A DNA stretch of 64,000 nucleotides, from NCBI GenBank assembly GCA_014529385.2, contig CM043963.1, positions 150,282,107 to 150,346,106 of the forward strand, in the 5' to 3' direction. Below are positions 12,207 through 24,731 of the stretch, one piece after another. The position numbers and the translations under genes were made by a program. Below the pieces are notes generated by a model. It was given only the letters and a program-made list of their open reading frames with translations. It did not search any database and was not told the DNA's origin. Within the stretch, counting starts at the first letter, position 1. Each line of letters begins with the position of its first letter. The DNA comes from Adiantum capillus-veneris (Eukaryota; Streptophyta; Polypodiopsida; Polypodiales; Pteridaceae).

Positions 12207-13300
12207 TGTAAGGTGCAGCGGAATGAATGTTTGAACTTTGCTCAAGATGAGTGCTCCGAACTGTGCTCAAGGTTCCTTTTGTTCTTATGGAAGGGAGAGC
12301 CTTCCGTTCTTAATGAGAGAGTGCAATGATTACGAACAAAGTGAGTGGACACTGTGCGTGCAAGTGTATGAGACTGAGAGATAGAGAGAGAAGGAGATAC
12401 GACACCAGAGACGTAAACCCCTCCTCCGCAAGGCCCCACTCTTGTCGGTGAGAGTGGTCTACTTATGATTGCACAAACTGGTATAAACTGAATGCATGTG
12501 ATTGATGCAAGTCTAGGCTATGTCGGTGTCGACGACGGTGATGGCGAGTGCGACCTAAGGGCTGAAATCTGCAACCTTTTATCTATTGTCCAAAAACTCT
12601 ATGGGCTGAAATCTGCTGTTGCCGAAAACGCTATGGAAAACGCTGATTTTGCTGGTCCTTATGGCTGAAAATCTGCATCTACTGTGGGGCTGAATGGCTA
12701 GGGAAACTTGCTGAAAATGACCGGCTGAAAATCTGCAAGGGCTAAGAATCTGCAAACGCTGGAACTCTCAAAAAACACTAGGGCTGCAGATCTTAAAAAA
12801 CGCTAGATGCTGGAGTCTGCTGGCGATGACTTCTGGCTGAGGAAACGCTAGCCAAGAGCAATTTGTGGCGATGAAGCTTGAGGAAAAACGCTAGGTGTGG
12901 GGATGTCTTTGCTTGGAGAAAAGTCCACCAAAGGGTTCTTGCTTGAGAAGTTGCCTGTTGAGCTTGGGCTCCTGCCTCCTCTTCTGCCAATTAGTGCTAG
13001 TCTAGGTTTGCTTATATACAAACTTACTCAATTTGCCCTACCTACTTTCCAACAAAAGTCACTTCAAAATAATAAGTGAAAAATGTCAAAAATAGGTAAA
13101 ATAGGCTAAATGCACTGGAAAATTCTCCTGAAGGATTCTGATGGGAATGCTTATGATCAGGCTGTGTGCAACTGGAGGATATGCATCTACACTAAGTTTT
13201 TGGACATGCACGGTGTGCGAACAGACTCACAAAAGTGCCAGATCACTTCTAAATCTAGACTGACGGGATTGACTGAACCCTTGTCGTGTTGTAGCTTGTC
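12207..13300 (-). repeat. LTR of the minus-strand element at 10.9-13.3 kb; outer end unresolved
   Basis: The inner end (TGTAAGG on the plus strand, CCTTACA on the minus) lies one base from the PBS. A TATA box at 13011-13018 places U3 to the right, so the transcribed R/U5 part is about 800 bp. That part carries scattered near-copies of GGCTGAAAATCTGC (about 12558-12745) and of AAAAACGCTAG (about 12775-12895). I could not identify the outer TG terminus; 13300 is only an estimate. Confidence 0.45.
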
Positions 13301-13689
13301 CACGGACACATAGGGTTGGATGTGTCACGTGACAGTCGATCATGATTAAGTGTTACTAGTGTTGCAACCATCCTTATGTACTTTTATAGAAGTCCCACGG
13401 GCAGAGTACTTTTAGTTTAGGACCTCTTGGCATGCTAAAAGAAATACCAATTGACTACTATACATATTCCAATTGATCTGTTGACAAGGGAGTGGTGTGG
13501 CTCCCATCTATTTAGCAAGCCCTACATCAGACTCAAGTTTCAAGCTTTGAAACTACTCACGGTGAAGATCCAACAACGGGGTAATTTGCCTAGTCCCCCT
13601 CCAACTACTAAAGCCAGTTAATTCCTAAACTTGACCAAGTATCGTCGGATCATCTTACTGTTTACCTCCTTTCTCTATGTATCAACACC

Positions 13690-14700
13690 TTTTCAGGCTG
13701 AAGAATCTGTCTCTCTCTCTTTATCCTCTAGTTGCTCCTCAGGAGCCATGTCCTTGTCCTTGAAATTGCCTAAGAAGACTCACATGTAAAGCATTGTGAA
13801 TCCTCTAGTGATTTGGCAGCTGATCCCGAAAGATATATCATTGTCTTTCAAGTGATCTTGAAAGTGCTAATGATCATAGTATCTCATAGCAAGCTTTGGG
13901 TAAGCTTTTCCTTTCCTATCATCTTTTTGAGCCTAGCCTTCTTAATCCTAAGAATCATCCAATCTCTTTCTTTCAGTTGCAATCCCTCGGATTCTTATCT
14001 TTTGCCTTCTTGTGCCTATGTTGAGATGTTTGCAAGCCTCTTTCACCTACCTGGAAAATGTTGGCACAAGATGGGCGGAACTTTCTTGCGACCCTGAACA
14101 ATCTCAAAGAGGTCCATCCTTGTAGATCTATGAATAGTGCTGTTCTAGGAAAACTCAACCAAAGGGCAAGCAATCACTCAATGAGTGATCTTTGACTGAC
14201 CATCTGTCTGGGCATGTAAGGATGAAGAGAATTTGAGAGTAGTATCCCAATTCTCACATGGAGCTCGCTGCAACAAATTAGTCATCCAAAGATCTCGATT
14301 GGACACAATGGAAGTAGGCATCCCATGATATCGGAAAATTTGAGCAATGAACAACTTAGCCATATGATCAGCCTTGATGGTCTTATTTACTGGAACAAAA
14401 TGAGCTTGCTTGCTAAATCTGTTTATATTAGTCCAAGAACATCATGGCCTAGTAATGCTGTCCCACAGCCTATCTAGCATATGCAAAGATTGAAGCAACC
14501 CAATTGCCTTGTCCTTGTCGTACTTAGACCTTGTGACAAACCATGCACGTCCGCACAAATATATCCACATCTGATTTGAGTTGTGGCCAAAAGTAGTATG
14601 ACTCAATTGCCTTTATTGTTCCTTCTATGCCCTATGGCCTGCAAATGGTGGATTCACTCCATATTACTTTTCGTCTTGTGACACATAGCGTCGCCCGCTC
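13690..14700 (-). pseudogene. Chromovirus integrase fragment, minus strand
   Basis: The best-preserved part (14363-14178) reads AQIFRYHGMPTSIVSNRD and then LKFSSSLHAQTDGQS, the second-Asp and Glu regions of a gypsy integrase core. The Asp is preserved in SNRD; the Glu region is degraded. To the left, still minus strand, are FSxNSTIHRSTRMDLFEIVQGRK (14160-14100) and a GPY/F-like KLAMRYY segment (about 13920-13880), so the C-terminal part is also there. To the right (about 14530-14640) the zinc-binding part can be followed with several stops. There is no open frame and no adjoining LTR in this orientation. Confidence 0.7.
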
Positions 14701-15984
14701 CATTAGAAAACCGTCTTTGAGAGAAAATCCAAAGGAGTCTCTCCATTTTGAAGCCTAGAATTCACGCGAAAAATCTCGTCCGATTCAAAGGGTAAGTAGC
14801 CCTACAAATGCGGGAGCTTGAGGGCTTGCTACGGTTGCGACCGGCACGCGAAACGGAGCCTAAAACAGGGAATTACAGTCTGCTGTGTAAATTTTCAGGT
14901 TTAGGGGTTTGGCCCTCATCAATCCCTAATACCCTTAGGAGGTGCGGGAAGCGAGGGGATCGCTGTACATGCGATCTGGTGCATTTTCGGGGCAGAAAAA
15001 AGAGAATTTAGTGTGCTGCAGATTCTCGCCAGGTTTGGGAAAGTGCCCATATGCGTCGGGAAAGTCATCCAATGCGTGGGGATTTGTCTATAAGGTTTCC
15101 TATCACAAGACGAGCACCACGTGCCAATAGAAAAGAACAGTCTGAACAGACTTTTAGCACTTCAATAACAATTGAATTGAAAGCGAGACGACATGCGACA
15201 CTGAGTGGCAGAATTCCACCCCAAAGAGTATTGGCCCCAAACCGTGGCGCGCCTTTCGGTATTTCTTTATATTTCTTGAACTCATACAATGTCGGTACTC
15301 ACGCTCTGCACCTCCTCCTAGAAGTGTGCCTGAGAATGAGCCCATGGCCTCATATTTAAAGGCCCTAGGCCCGAAAAGAAGTTTACATGAAAAGCCTTCA
15401 AACTCAAAAGCTTCTGGTCCAAAAGCAATGCTCAAAAGCTGCTAGCGTAAAGCATGGAATTCCGTATGCCAACGTAAAGCATGGAATTCCGTATAACTGC
15501 CACGTCAGCAATTAGTGCAAAACGCAGAAATCCTAGCTTGCCACGTCAGTATTGTCAGTGTTATTCTCAGAAATCTGCCACGTCATCGGTCCATCTTTAT
15601 TCTAATCCTTTATGTCACTTAGGGCCCCATCGAACGGGGTCCCTATAAGTTGGTAGGACTTCTTCTTCTGTTACTTGTTCTTCTTAGGGTTTAGGCTCCT
15701 CGGCCGGCATCTTCAAGTTGGCTCCATTCTTTAGGACTTTAACACGTCAGCAATTTGTGACATTTCCTAGTACGGTTATGTTGTTGAAATCGGGCCAGAA
15801 TGGTCTTTTCTAGCTCGGATTATGCAATATAGCTTGTAGGAAATCACAAGTTTTATTCCCTTTTTTATAAGAATAAAGAAATACCGAAAGGAGCTCCAGT
15901 CTTTGGGGTCAATAGGTTGTCGGCGTCTACTTGGTAGCGCTCTAGCTCCCAAGCCGTGTGTGTTTGACGTCACTTGACCATTGT

Positions 15985-18129
15985 GTTTAAAGAGCTACGC
16001 AGTCACAGGTTACTTGTCAATCCTAAGAAAAGTGAATTCTTCTTGGAAGAGATTTACTTTCTTGGCCACATAGTGTCAAGGATGGTGTCTGAGTGGATCC
16101 CGCAAAGATTGAAGCTATTAAGATATAGCCGGTCTTGAATACTGTGCACGATGTTTGAAGCTTCTTGGGATTGTGCTCGCACTATAGAAGGTTTATCAGG
16201 AATTTTGCAGAGATAGCTTCACCTCTTCATGCTTTGCAAGAGAAAGAGGTCACTTTCAGATGAACCCAAAAAGAGATTTCAACTTTTAGTCTCTTGAAGG
16301 AAAAGTTGACTTCAGATCTCGTGATTGTTTTACCAAATCTTAGGAAGTCATTTGTGGTCCAGTGTGACGCGTGTGGCAATAGCAGCAGAGCAGTGCTAAT
16401 GCAAGATGGACGGGTAGTAGCTTATGAAAACAGAATTTTAGAGAAGACTATGCAAATTTACGAGAAAGAGCTTTTGGCCGTGATTCATGCGCTTTCTAGT
16501 TGGAAGCACTACCTGTTAGGTGCTGATTTTGTTGTCGAGACAGATCATCAGACTTTGCGATACTTCTTGACACAGTCAAAGCTATCCGAAAATCATATGC
16601 GATGGGCAAACATTCTTTCTATGTTCCACTTCCAGATTATGCACGTGGAAGGCAAGAAGAATGTTGTGGCTGATGCGTTAGCCAGACAACCACAAATTTC
16701 AGCTGTGTCAATTCCTTATCATCATGAGCTTGATAACATGAAGGAACAATATAGTACCGATGAAGATTTTGCAAGGATCTTTGAACAATTGCAAGATGGG
16801 CAACGCCATGAGCACTACCTCCTCAAGGATGGTTTTATGATGATGCATGGTAGACTGTGTCACTAAGCCATTGGCGACATAAGGTTATGGTAGAAAGCCA
16901 TGTCCCACCGTATGCAAGGCATCGTTGTATAGATGCAACAGTGAAAGCGGTCGAGACATTTTTTTATTGGCCTACTTTGAGGAGAGATGTGGATGCCTTT
17001 GTGCGAGCATGTGTGATTTGCCAAAAGGTCAAGTTTGACAGGCAAAAAGGCACCAGGGTTGTTACACTCACTGCCGATTCCAGATAAGCCATGGGAAAGC
17101 ATTGCTATGGATTTTATCTTTGATCGTCCAAGAACGCCGACAGGGAATGATGATATATGGACCATTATTTGTATGTTTAACAATCAAGCCCATTCTATTC
17201 CTATCAAGAAGAAGATAAAATCTGACCAGATGGCACGGTTGTTCATGTACAGTGTGTTTAGGTACCATGGTATGCCACAATCGATTGTCAGTGATCATGA
17301 TCCTGGCATGACGAGTTTGTTTTGGAGAGGATTATTTGAAAACATGGGCACTAGGCTCAAGTTGTCATCCTCATTTCATCCACAAACTGATGGAAAGTCA
17401 GAAGAGGCTAATTCTAGTGTCTTGGATCTACCGAAGTGTTATGTGTCAGATGATAAGGGCAAATGAGAACATTATTTGCCTATGCTTGAGCATGCCTACA
17501 ACAATACGGTGCATTTGTTCATAGGCAAGGCACCTTCTGAGATTGTTGAAGGTGGCAAAAAGGTTTCTCCCATTTTGCATACGAAGGACAAGATCTTTGA
17601 GTCAGATCGATATGTTGAGAACATGGATGAAATATATAAGAAGATTAAGCTTGCCTTTGAGAAGACTCAAGCAAAGCAGAAAAGGGCTGATGATCTTCAC
17701 CGTCGTGAATTACTATTTTCACCTGGTGATTGGGTACTTTTACGGTTTGAAAAGGCAAGGTTAAAGAAGATGAAGGGCAAGGAAAGGTTGTTTCCGAAAC
17801 TCAACATGCGTTATTAGGGCCTTGATAAGCTCAACGATACTACTTATAGGCTGAAATTGCCTGACACTTGGAAGATTCATAATGCGTTTCACGTGAGTCT
17901 TCTAAGACCCTTTGTGGGTGATGTGCCAGAAGATCTGCCACTGGAGGATCAACCAGAAGTTGATGAACTTGATGAGATCTTGGTACTCGAGCAAATTTTG
18001 CCACATAAAGAAAGAAATGTTAAGGGACAGGTTGCAAGACGCTATTTGGTGAAGTTAAAAAACTATCCACCTATGGATGCAAAGTGGATGGAAGAGCATG
18101 AAGTGTTAGAGTCACCAAATGTATTGTAG
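15985..18129 (+). pseudogene. pol: Chromovirus pol remnant: RT thumb, RNase H, integrase, chromodomain
   Basis: 15985-16293 is a degraded RT thumb (FLGHIVS-like, then LGxxxxYRRFI). 16294-16866 is RNase H (QCDACGNSS, KELLAVIHAL, TDHQTLRYFLTQ, VVADALAR). 16863-17087 carries the integrase zinc-binding module with CVIC. 17035-17466 has the catalytic core (MDFIFDRP, IVSDHDPGM, FHPQTDGKSEE). 17476-17817 is the C-terminal part with GDWVLLRFEKARLKK, and after a stop the GPY/F-like LPDTWKIHNAFHVSLLRPF. The end (about 17970-18110) is a chromodomain (ILPHKERNVKG, YLVKLKNYPPMDAKW), which in chromoviruses steers integration to methylated-histone chromatin. At least four stops or frameshifts make it inactive. 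Confidence 0.88.
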
Positions 18130-18446
18130 CTTTACCTTGAGGCCTTTGGGTTACAGCCTATGTATGCCCCAACCCAATGTGTGCAAAGGAGGGGTAATGA
18201 TGGAGCTAGCACATCAAATGTGCATACAGATTGGTTGCAATAGAAGTGTGCATCGCTCTTCAAGTGTTAAAGGTATTATGCTCACTTCTATCATAGATGG
18301 AAATGACAAAAGTATGAATGTCTCATTAAGTCATTTGTATCTTTGTGTTATGACCCTTCTTGCGGGTACATGTGATGATAAAAGCGTGGTGACAACACAA
18401 GATCATTAATGGCATGTATATAGCATGCAATCGAGGACGTTTGCGA

Positions 18447-18462
18447 TTTCAAGAGGGAGGTA
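18447..18462 (+). other. Polypurine tract of the chromovirus
   Basis: TTTCAAGAGGGAGGTA lies directly upstream of the TGTCACG start of the LTR, as expected for the plus-strand primer site. Confidence 0.8.
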
Positions 18463-19570
18463 TGTCACGAGGACGTGGCAATTGCTAACCTTAGTTGTTG
18501 GTTTCTTTCCGCTGATTTTTATTTAATTTTTGGGACCCTCTTTTTGAAGTCACAAATGGCCGAACATTGTGTGGCCAGTGTGAAACAGCCGATGGCCTAG
18601 AGTTTCACCCGCAGACGGGAAGGCCTTGTCTCCACGAGTTGGTCGGGGCGACCGGCACTAAAATCCGAGCAGTAGGGTGTCTAAGCTCAACTCAAAGTCA
18701 TTTAGGGCCCCTTGTTACACTTATAAGTTGGTGGGTACTAGGAATTAACTCAAAAGGGGCTAAGTGGACACATGGCGGTTCCCGAGCAAAAATGCCAAGC
18801 CAACATGAAGAGGGCGCGTGCAAATTGAGGGAGGAGGCTGATTTTAGTTCATTAAGTGAACTACAGTGTGTGGGTGAGTAGTGGGTGCAGGTTTCACCGC
18901 TTTAATGGAAAGCTTGCCTTCTCCCTTGCTTTAGGTAGCGCGATGATTCCGCTCTCGTGCACACCTCCCACGTGATGCCCCGCTAGAGGGCTTTTCATCT
19001 GTATGTACAGTTGTGTGGGTTTATGCGCGATTGCCAAGGCAAGAGCCTCTTGCACAGGTATTGGATTAGCTAGTTGCTAATCCCCCGCAGGTACAAGTGA
19101 ATTTGGAGAGATTTCACGTAAAAACTTGTCTTCAAAGGGCAAGTTGCCCTACGGGTGTGGGAGCTTGAGGGCTTGCTACGGATGTGAACGGCACGCCAAA
19201 TAGAGCCCAAAACAGGGAATTACAACCTGCTGTGTAAATTTGGAGGTTTAGAGTTTTGGCCCTAATCGATCCCTAATACCCCCAAGACGTCCGGGGAAGC
19301 AAGGGGATCGCTGTACATGCAATTTGGTGCATTTTTGGGGCAGAAAATAGAGAATTCAGCGTGCTCCAGATTCTTGCCAGGTTTGGGAGAGTGCCAGTAT
19401 GCTCCGGGAAAGTCATCCAATGCATGGGGATTTTGTTTGTGAAGTTTTGGAGTGTTAATTCTAGCAGTAGGTTTTTATTGGCGAAGTTTCTGTGTGTCCT
19501 TAAGTCTTAAGTAAAGTTTTGGGTGAAAGCCAAAGTCTACTGCCCTATGGGCCGGTTTGAGTATGTGACA
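18463..19570 (+). repeat. 3' LTR of the chromovirus, 1108 bp
   Basis: It begins TGTCAC and ends GTGACA, a perfect 6-bp terminal inverted repeat. It follows the PPT and is matched in blocks by the copies at 7886-10925 and 14790-15970. It is the only complete copy of this LTR family in the window. Confidence 0.82.
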
Positions 19571-22500
19571 GACTTTAGGGTTCCAGATTAAAGATTTATG
19601 GGTATGGCTTTTGAGAAACTGGATCAGCCTTAGAGGCATGCTCGGCAAATTTTAAGTGTATCAACTTCTCATGTCTTTCTTCATTTTGTAACTCAGTGTT
19701 AGGAACTGATGACGTTGTATTGCAGCTTCCTTTGTACGCTGTGGTGGTGTTGGGTTGTTATGGTTTGGCCATGGTTGGATATGGCTTGATGGTGTTCCCA
19801 ACTTGCCCACAAGAGGCAGTTCTCTTGCAAAAGGTAACATAGAGCAATCTCTCACAGCTTACAATTTGTTGTGGTGCTATACTAACATCAGTTTTTCCTT
19901 CGTGCAGGATATAGCTGAGGCAAAAGAGTTTTTACAGAGAAACCAAATAGATATTTTTAGAAGCTGAGCAATCTAGTGCAAATTGTAGTCTAGGCTACAC
20001 AAAGGAGGTGAGCCAACAGTAACTGAAATCAGGCTACTGTCCTTAACTTAGTTCTTAAGATATGCTGCATACCAGTCAAATCCTATAGTTGATGTAAAAC
20101 AGTTGAAGAGCAAAACAACACATCTTGAAGCACTTCTGATAAAATGCGGCTGTACGTGTACTGTGTACATGAATGGACACCTTTCAAATGTTTGATACAC
20201 TCAATTCCTCTTTAATCACATTCTTTGTTCATATTGTTTTTCAATTGGGTTGTTAACATTGATAAGTTTATGAACAATCTCATGTTAGGATGTTTCTATT
20301 TTCTTTGTGTGGACTTCTTGATCTGCAGCTTTGGGAGGAAAAGGAACAGATTGCCAGTGCAGGATGAGAACTCCATCAACCTGGTCAAGATGCTGGTTGT
20401 AGGCTCGACTTTAACCTTGCTAGCCAGGTTCCTCCCTTTATGTGCTGCATGCTTTATATATGCCAAGATATACGCCTTAGTCTTGGTTACATGGTGGACT
20501 ATCTGTGATGTTTCTTACCATCTTTTGGAGATACTAATGGGAGAGCTGGACTGCCAGGAGATGGATATGTATTGTATGTGGCTGATTGGCCATGGTTTTC
20601 CGCTTGGTTTTGGAGACTGATCTCCCACTTTTGTCTTCTTCGCGCTTGATCAGCGGCAACATTACATGGCCTTATGCCTCTACTCAATGAATCCTGCATT
20701 CAGCTCATATGCCACCTTATATAAATATCTATAAAGGAATGGTAGCTTGTAAAGCCTTGTATCAATGCTTCTGATACCCCTCAATCGTCTCTACTTGCAC
20801 AATATATTGTTCTTCATGCATTCGCGTGTATGCATAATAGATGTCCTCGCATTGGGCATGCTAGCAGTTCACAGTGATAGCTAGTGCAGGTGCCGGGTGG
20901 ATTGGAAGATGTGTTGTTTTCACATATTGGGGGTAGAGCCTTCCTCCACTTCCAAATTATGCATTCATACCTTGTACAATTTATGGGATGACTCCTCGGG
21001 CTCATCTACAGTGATAGTGAAACGATGGTTAGCCTTTGTTCCCTCTATGCCCTTCTGGGGCAGACTTACAACTTCACAAGTCCAATGGCTCTCCACTCAG
21101 GCTTCCACCCTACCATATTTCTATGTGAGGCTTTTATCATTGACTTTTTGGCAGTTCTACACACACACACACACACACACATTGGTGACTGCTGATGGAG
21201 CATTTCCCTTGGAAAATTCCTCTACCTTCCACTTACATTTATTGATATATTTGCACCTTCGCATTAATTTCTTCCTTACAGTAGCTTAATTTATGTCATA
21301 CAGTGACTGCCGGCAGGATCTATCTCCCTAAAATCCCTAGCCTTGTCACTTGGATTTTTAAATCTATCTACAAAAAATCTACTTACCAGCACTTACACTC
21401 TCTGGTATTTCTTTGGATTTTACCCATTATTTCCTCTTGGCCTAAAAATCATGGCGAGTCTGCTGCCTGAGTCCTAAAACTAGGTCTTATCCCCACTTAT
21501 GGGACCTTTCCCACATTCCCTGGCATGGCATTTAATCGCGCCTTCTTCCATAAGCTGACTTTTGTTGGCTGTGACGTCGCCTGCTACTCCCTTCTGTTCG
21601 ATGACCAGCTCTGGTCTTCTTAATGCAATACTTCCCCTCTCTCTGCCCCTAGCCCTCATATTCGCGCACACTCATACTGCTTCTCCCCTTCTGTCCCTGT
21701 AACTGCTTGGAATCTGGCCTTTTGGCAGCAGCTATACTTAGCATTGAAGGCTTTAGTCCCTGCAGCCTTGGATTGCTTTGGGATTTACCACTGGTCGTGT
21801 TGAATGCAGAGAAATCTTCAAGGCATCTGCTGGAGTACTGGCTCAACTTGTGCCTTTATAAACAGGTGAGGGTTTTGTTTATCCCTAACTTCGCCTTGAC
21901 CTACCATATTAACAGTACGAATTGTGAGAGAGGGTCCCTGCGTTGTTTGCTGTCCTGAATGCTACACTATGGAACTGGTTGAGAAAACTAATGCCTCTGG
22001 TTGGTGCTGAACCGTTTGTGATGATTTGTTAATGATTGAAACAAATCACTCAAATTGGGTTTGCTTTGTTGCATGATCTCTCATTTGTGATGATTTACAT
22101 ATTTGTAATTGCAGAATCGCTTGATGATTTTTAGTAGTTTTAACTAATCACTTAAATTAGACTATTGTGGTGGCATGATCTGTCAATCTTTGAAGATTTG
22201 CAGTAGCGTTTGCTTAATGAAGTCCCGGTGTTGTAGTGTCATTACTGACTATTGAGCTTGTGTCTTATACTGCACCAATTTTCCGTATATCTGTATTTGT
22301 TATCGCAGGGTTGTGCTGCTTTTCATTTTGGCTGCCCTAATAAATTAATGATCGCCTGTATTGGCTGACTTCTTTGGTTATAAGTATGGTTTTAAAAAAA
22401 ACCAGATAGGTTTAAATAACATGAGGATTCTGTAGAGATGTTGGGATTACCTGTAATAGCTGACTTCTTTGGTTAAAATGATGGGGTTTTGTGTTTTAGA

Positions 22501-24731
22501 ATAAACCCTTAGACAGGTTAAAACTACAAGATTTTGGGTCTGCTGTCATATTGTGGTTTTTGGTTACTTAAAACGTTTGCCCTATGATACCGGTTCTGGT
22601 TTTTGCTATAATTGATTATACAGATTCTACCATTATCTCATATGTAAGTTGATAGTGTTAGATCTTTTGCTATGCAAATACTCAGTATGTATAACTTATA
22701 TTGCCTGTTCTACTGCTATGCAATACCAATACTCAATTTGGCTGATAAAAACCTTGTGGTTTGCCTGTTGCAGATGATATTTTTTGTGGTACACTAAGCT
22801 AAAAACTATTGAAAATATCATTGTTAGATGATTGATACTTGGCGACCTGTTTAGGTTGATAGATTTAAATAGAGTATGGTTCAATGATCTCTTTTGGCAT
22901 GGATAATTGACAGCATTAATTTAATGCATCTAAATCATTTACCTACCCCACATGGCTATACATTATTTAGCCGGTGGTTTCCAATTAATGTTAGAAATCC
23001 ACTTTACATTTGATTGGATCTATGGTGACTTTGCTTTGAAAGACCAAGCAACTATCTGAGTACTCTTTTGTTTTTTTAAAACTTGATAGTCCAGTCGATT
23101 AAAATGGGTTAACTTTGAAACTCATTGATTATCTTTCATTTTCTTAAAGCATTGCTAAAAAACCTTACATAAAAGTTTACTATGTGGCCTTATTATGGGT
23201 CAATTAGGAGTGAATGTACAAGAATTTCAATTTGAATATTTGCAATGAATTTTTATCACGACACTTGCATCAAAAGGGGTAATGGCCTTTTGAAGCCCTG
23301 ATTATTGGTTTGTAATTCAAAAAGTGACATCATGTCTTGAATCCATCAATTTTTTTAATAAAATGTAACATTAAAGGGATTTGACACTTGAATCAAAAGG
23401 GGTGGTGGCCTTCTCATCACAATGATAACATGTCAAGTTTTGTAATTCAAAAAGTTACGTCGTATTTGGAATATTTCAATTTTTGTATGAAATATTAAAG
23501 GGATCTTTTGACATTTCGATTAGGAGGGTTGGTTGTCTTTTGATCACAATGAAAACATGTGGAAAAACACTTCTTTAGGTCTATCTACTTTTTGAAGGGC
23601 TTTTTGTCTCCTAAATCTTTGGTACTATTTAATACTCTAAGAAGGTTAATAGGTTTGAATTAAAAAAGTTTTTAAGGACATGGATAACAATTGATAGGTT
23701 TGTTTACACTTGTAATACATATTCAACGCTAACGAATCGGTTGTCTTGTTTATATGGATACATGTGAGAATTTTATCTTTACTTAGGAAATTTTTGGCTT
23801 AGTTGCTCTTTGTCATTGAAGAACTTGGGTTCCTTTACTTTAGGACCATTATATCTTGACCATCTCTTGTACAAAAGCTTTAGAATGACACTTCATTCTC
23901 ATTATTTATTTACAAAAATGAATGTAAGACTTAATCGGTTTTGTGCTAATCTTTGTTCTATGTCTAAAGCCAGTTGTCTTTTGATCTTTCATGCTCTTTC
24001 TTGCAAAAGTATTAGTTTAATACAACAACACAATGTCCTAAACATAAGGTTATTTCGGAATGTCGAGAGACCAAGACACTGGCTTTAGAAATCTATTGGT
24101 CTATAGTGCTTTGATTGATCCATTGTCTATAATCTCCACTGTTTATAATTCTTGTTTAGGTTGATTGGTGTTAGGTAGTCCGTCGTAGACTATAGATCGG
24201 GTTCTTTCTTATGGCTATTATAGTCTTTGGACTTTGTCGGTTTTAGGATTGCATGTTAATCCATGACCACTTACCCTTGTTTTAACTGATTTTTCAGGTA
24301 CATGTTATAGATAAGCATGCTGTTCATATAAGGGTTATCCATGACTCTCTGAAACATGCAAAGATAATGAAAAATATTTTGCAATAGTTAAAGGACTGCC
24401 CTTTGCATAAACCCTGTCCTCCTAGAACTACGTCTTTTATTAATAGAAAAGCAAAAAGTTAAAAGATCACTTATCCCAAATAAGTACAATCTAATCTCTC
24501 ACTCTTTTGTTACAAGCCTTATCCCTCTCCCAAGGACTTGAGTTAGCTTCAGAACCCCTTTCTATTGCTAGCTCCCTTGTTCTTCGATATATGAGCAATC
24601 TGGATGCTTCGCAACTTATATGATTTCACCCTATGGGTTGACAAGAAGTCTTCTATCTTACATGTGTTGTCTTCCAGCGATTGGGTCAAGATTCTTGCCA
24701 CTCTTAACAAAATCGCGAGGATGGTGTTGCT
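19571..24731. other. Long stretch without an assignable gene
   Basis: The sequence is increasingly AT-rich to the right. Two short stretches look exon-like: 19908-19966, after a TTCGTGCAG acceptor-like site, reads DIAEAKEFLQRNQIDIFRS and a stop; 20329-20363, after CTGCAG, reads LWEEKEQIASA. They may be exons of a decayed or intron-rich host gene, but I do not recognise it. Short hydrophobic frames (for example 20225-20620) have no family signature. 22000-24700 shows only AT-rich sequence and imperfect repeats such as GTAATTCAAAAAGT near 23310 and 23440. Confidence 0.6.
21155..21181 (+). repeat. (CA)n microsatellite
   Basis: An uninterrupted CA run of about 27 bp in otherwise noncoding sequence. 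Confidence 0.95.

Larger units (their letters stand above)
10941..13300 (-). mobile_element. 5' end of a minus-strand LTR retrotransposon (LTR, PBS, gag); right limit uncertain
   Basis: Leftwards on the minus strand there is an LTR containing a TATA box (TATATAAG, 13011-13018), its end at 12207, a Met-tRNA PBS at 12205-12194, and a charged gag-like frame down to about 10945, where it abuts the chromovirus LTR. The rest of the element is absent here. The class is not certain; initiator-Met priming fits copia elements or chromoviruses. Confidence 0.65.
14790..19570 (+). mobile_element. Chromovirus (Ty3/gypsy) with large internal deletion
   Basis: Fragments of the family's LTR lie at 14790-15095 (matching 19140-19440) and about 15860-15970 (matching 10725-10805). 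The sequence then jumps directly into RT thumb coding near 15985. Gag, protease and most of RT are lost. From there RNase H, integrase, GPY/F module, chromodomain, PPT and a complete 3' LTR follow. Between the two LTR fragments (15100-15860) the sequence contains a short inverted copy of the AAAGAAATACCGAAAGG block (near 15255-15290), so this end is rearranged. Confidence 0.82.

Noticed and set aside
20225-20620. Hydrophobic ORF of 131 codons resembling a membrane protein
   Set aside because: No family motif or start context. Its middle overlaps an exon-like segment in another frame; AT-rich DNA readily gives hydrophobic frames.
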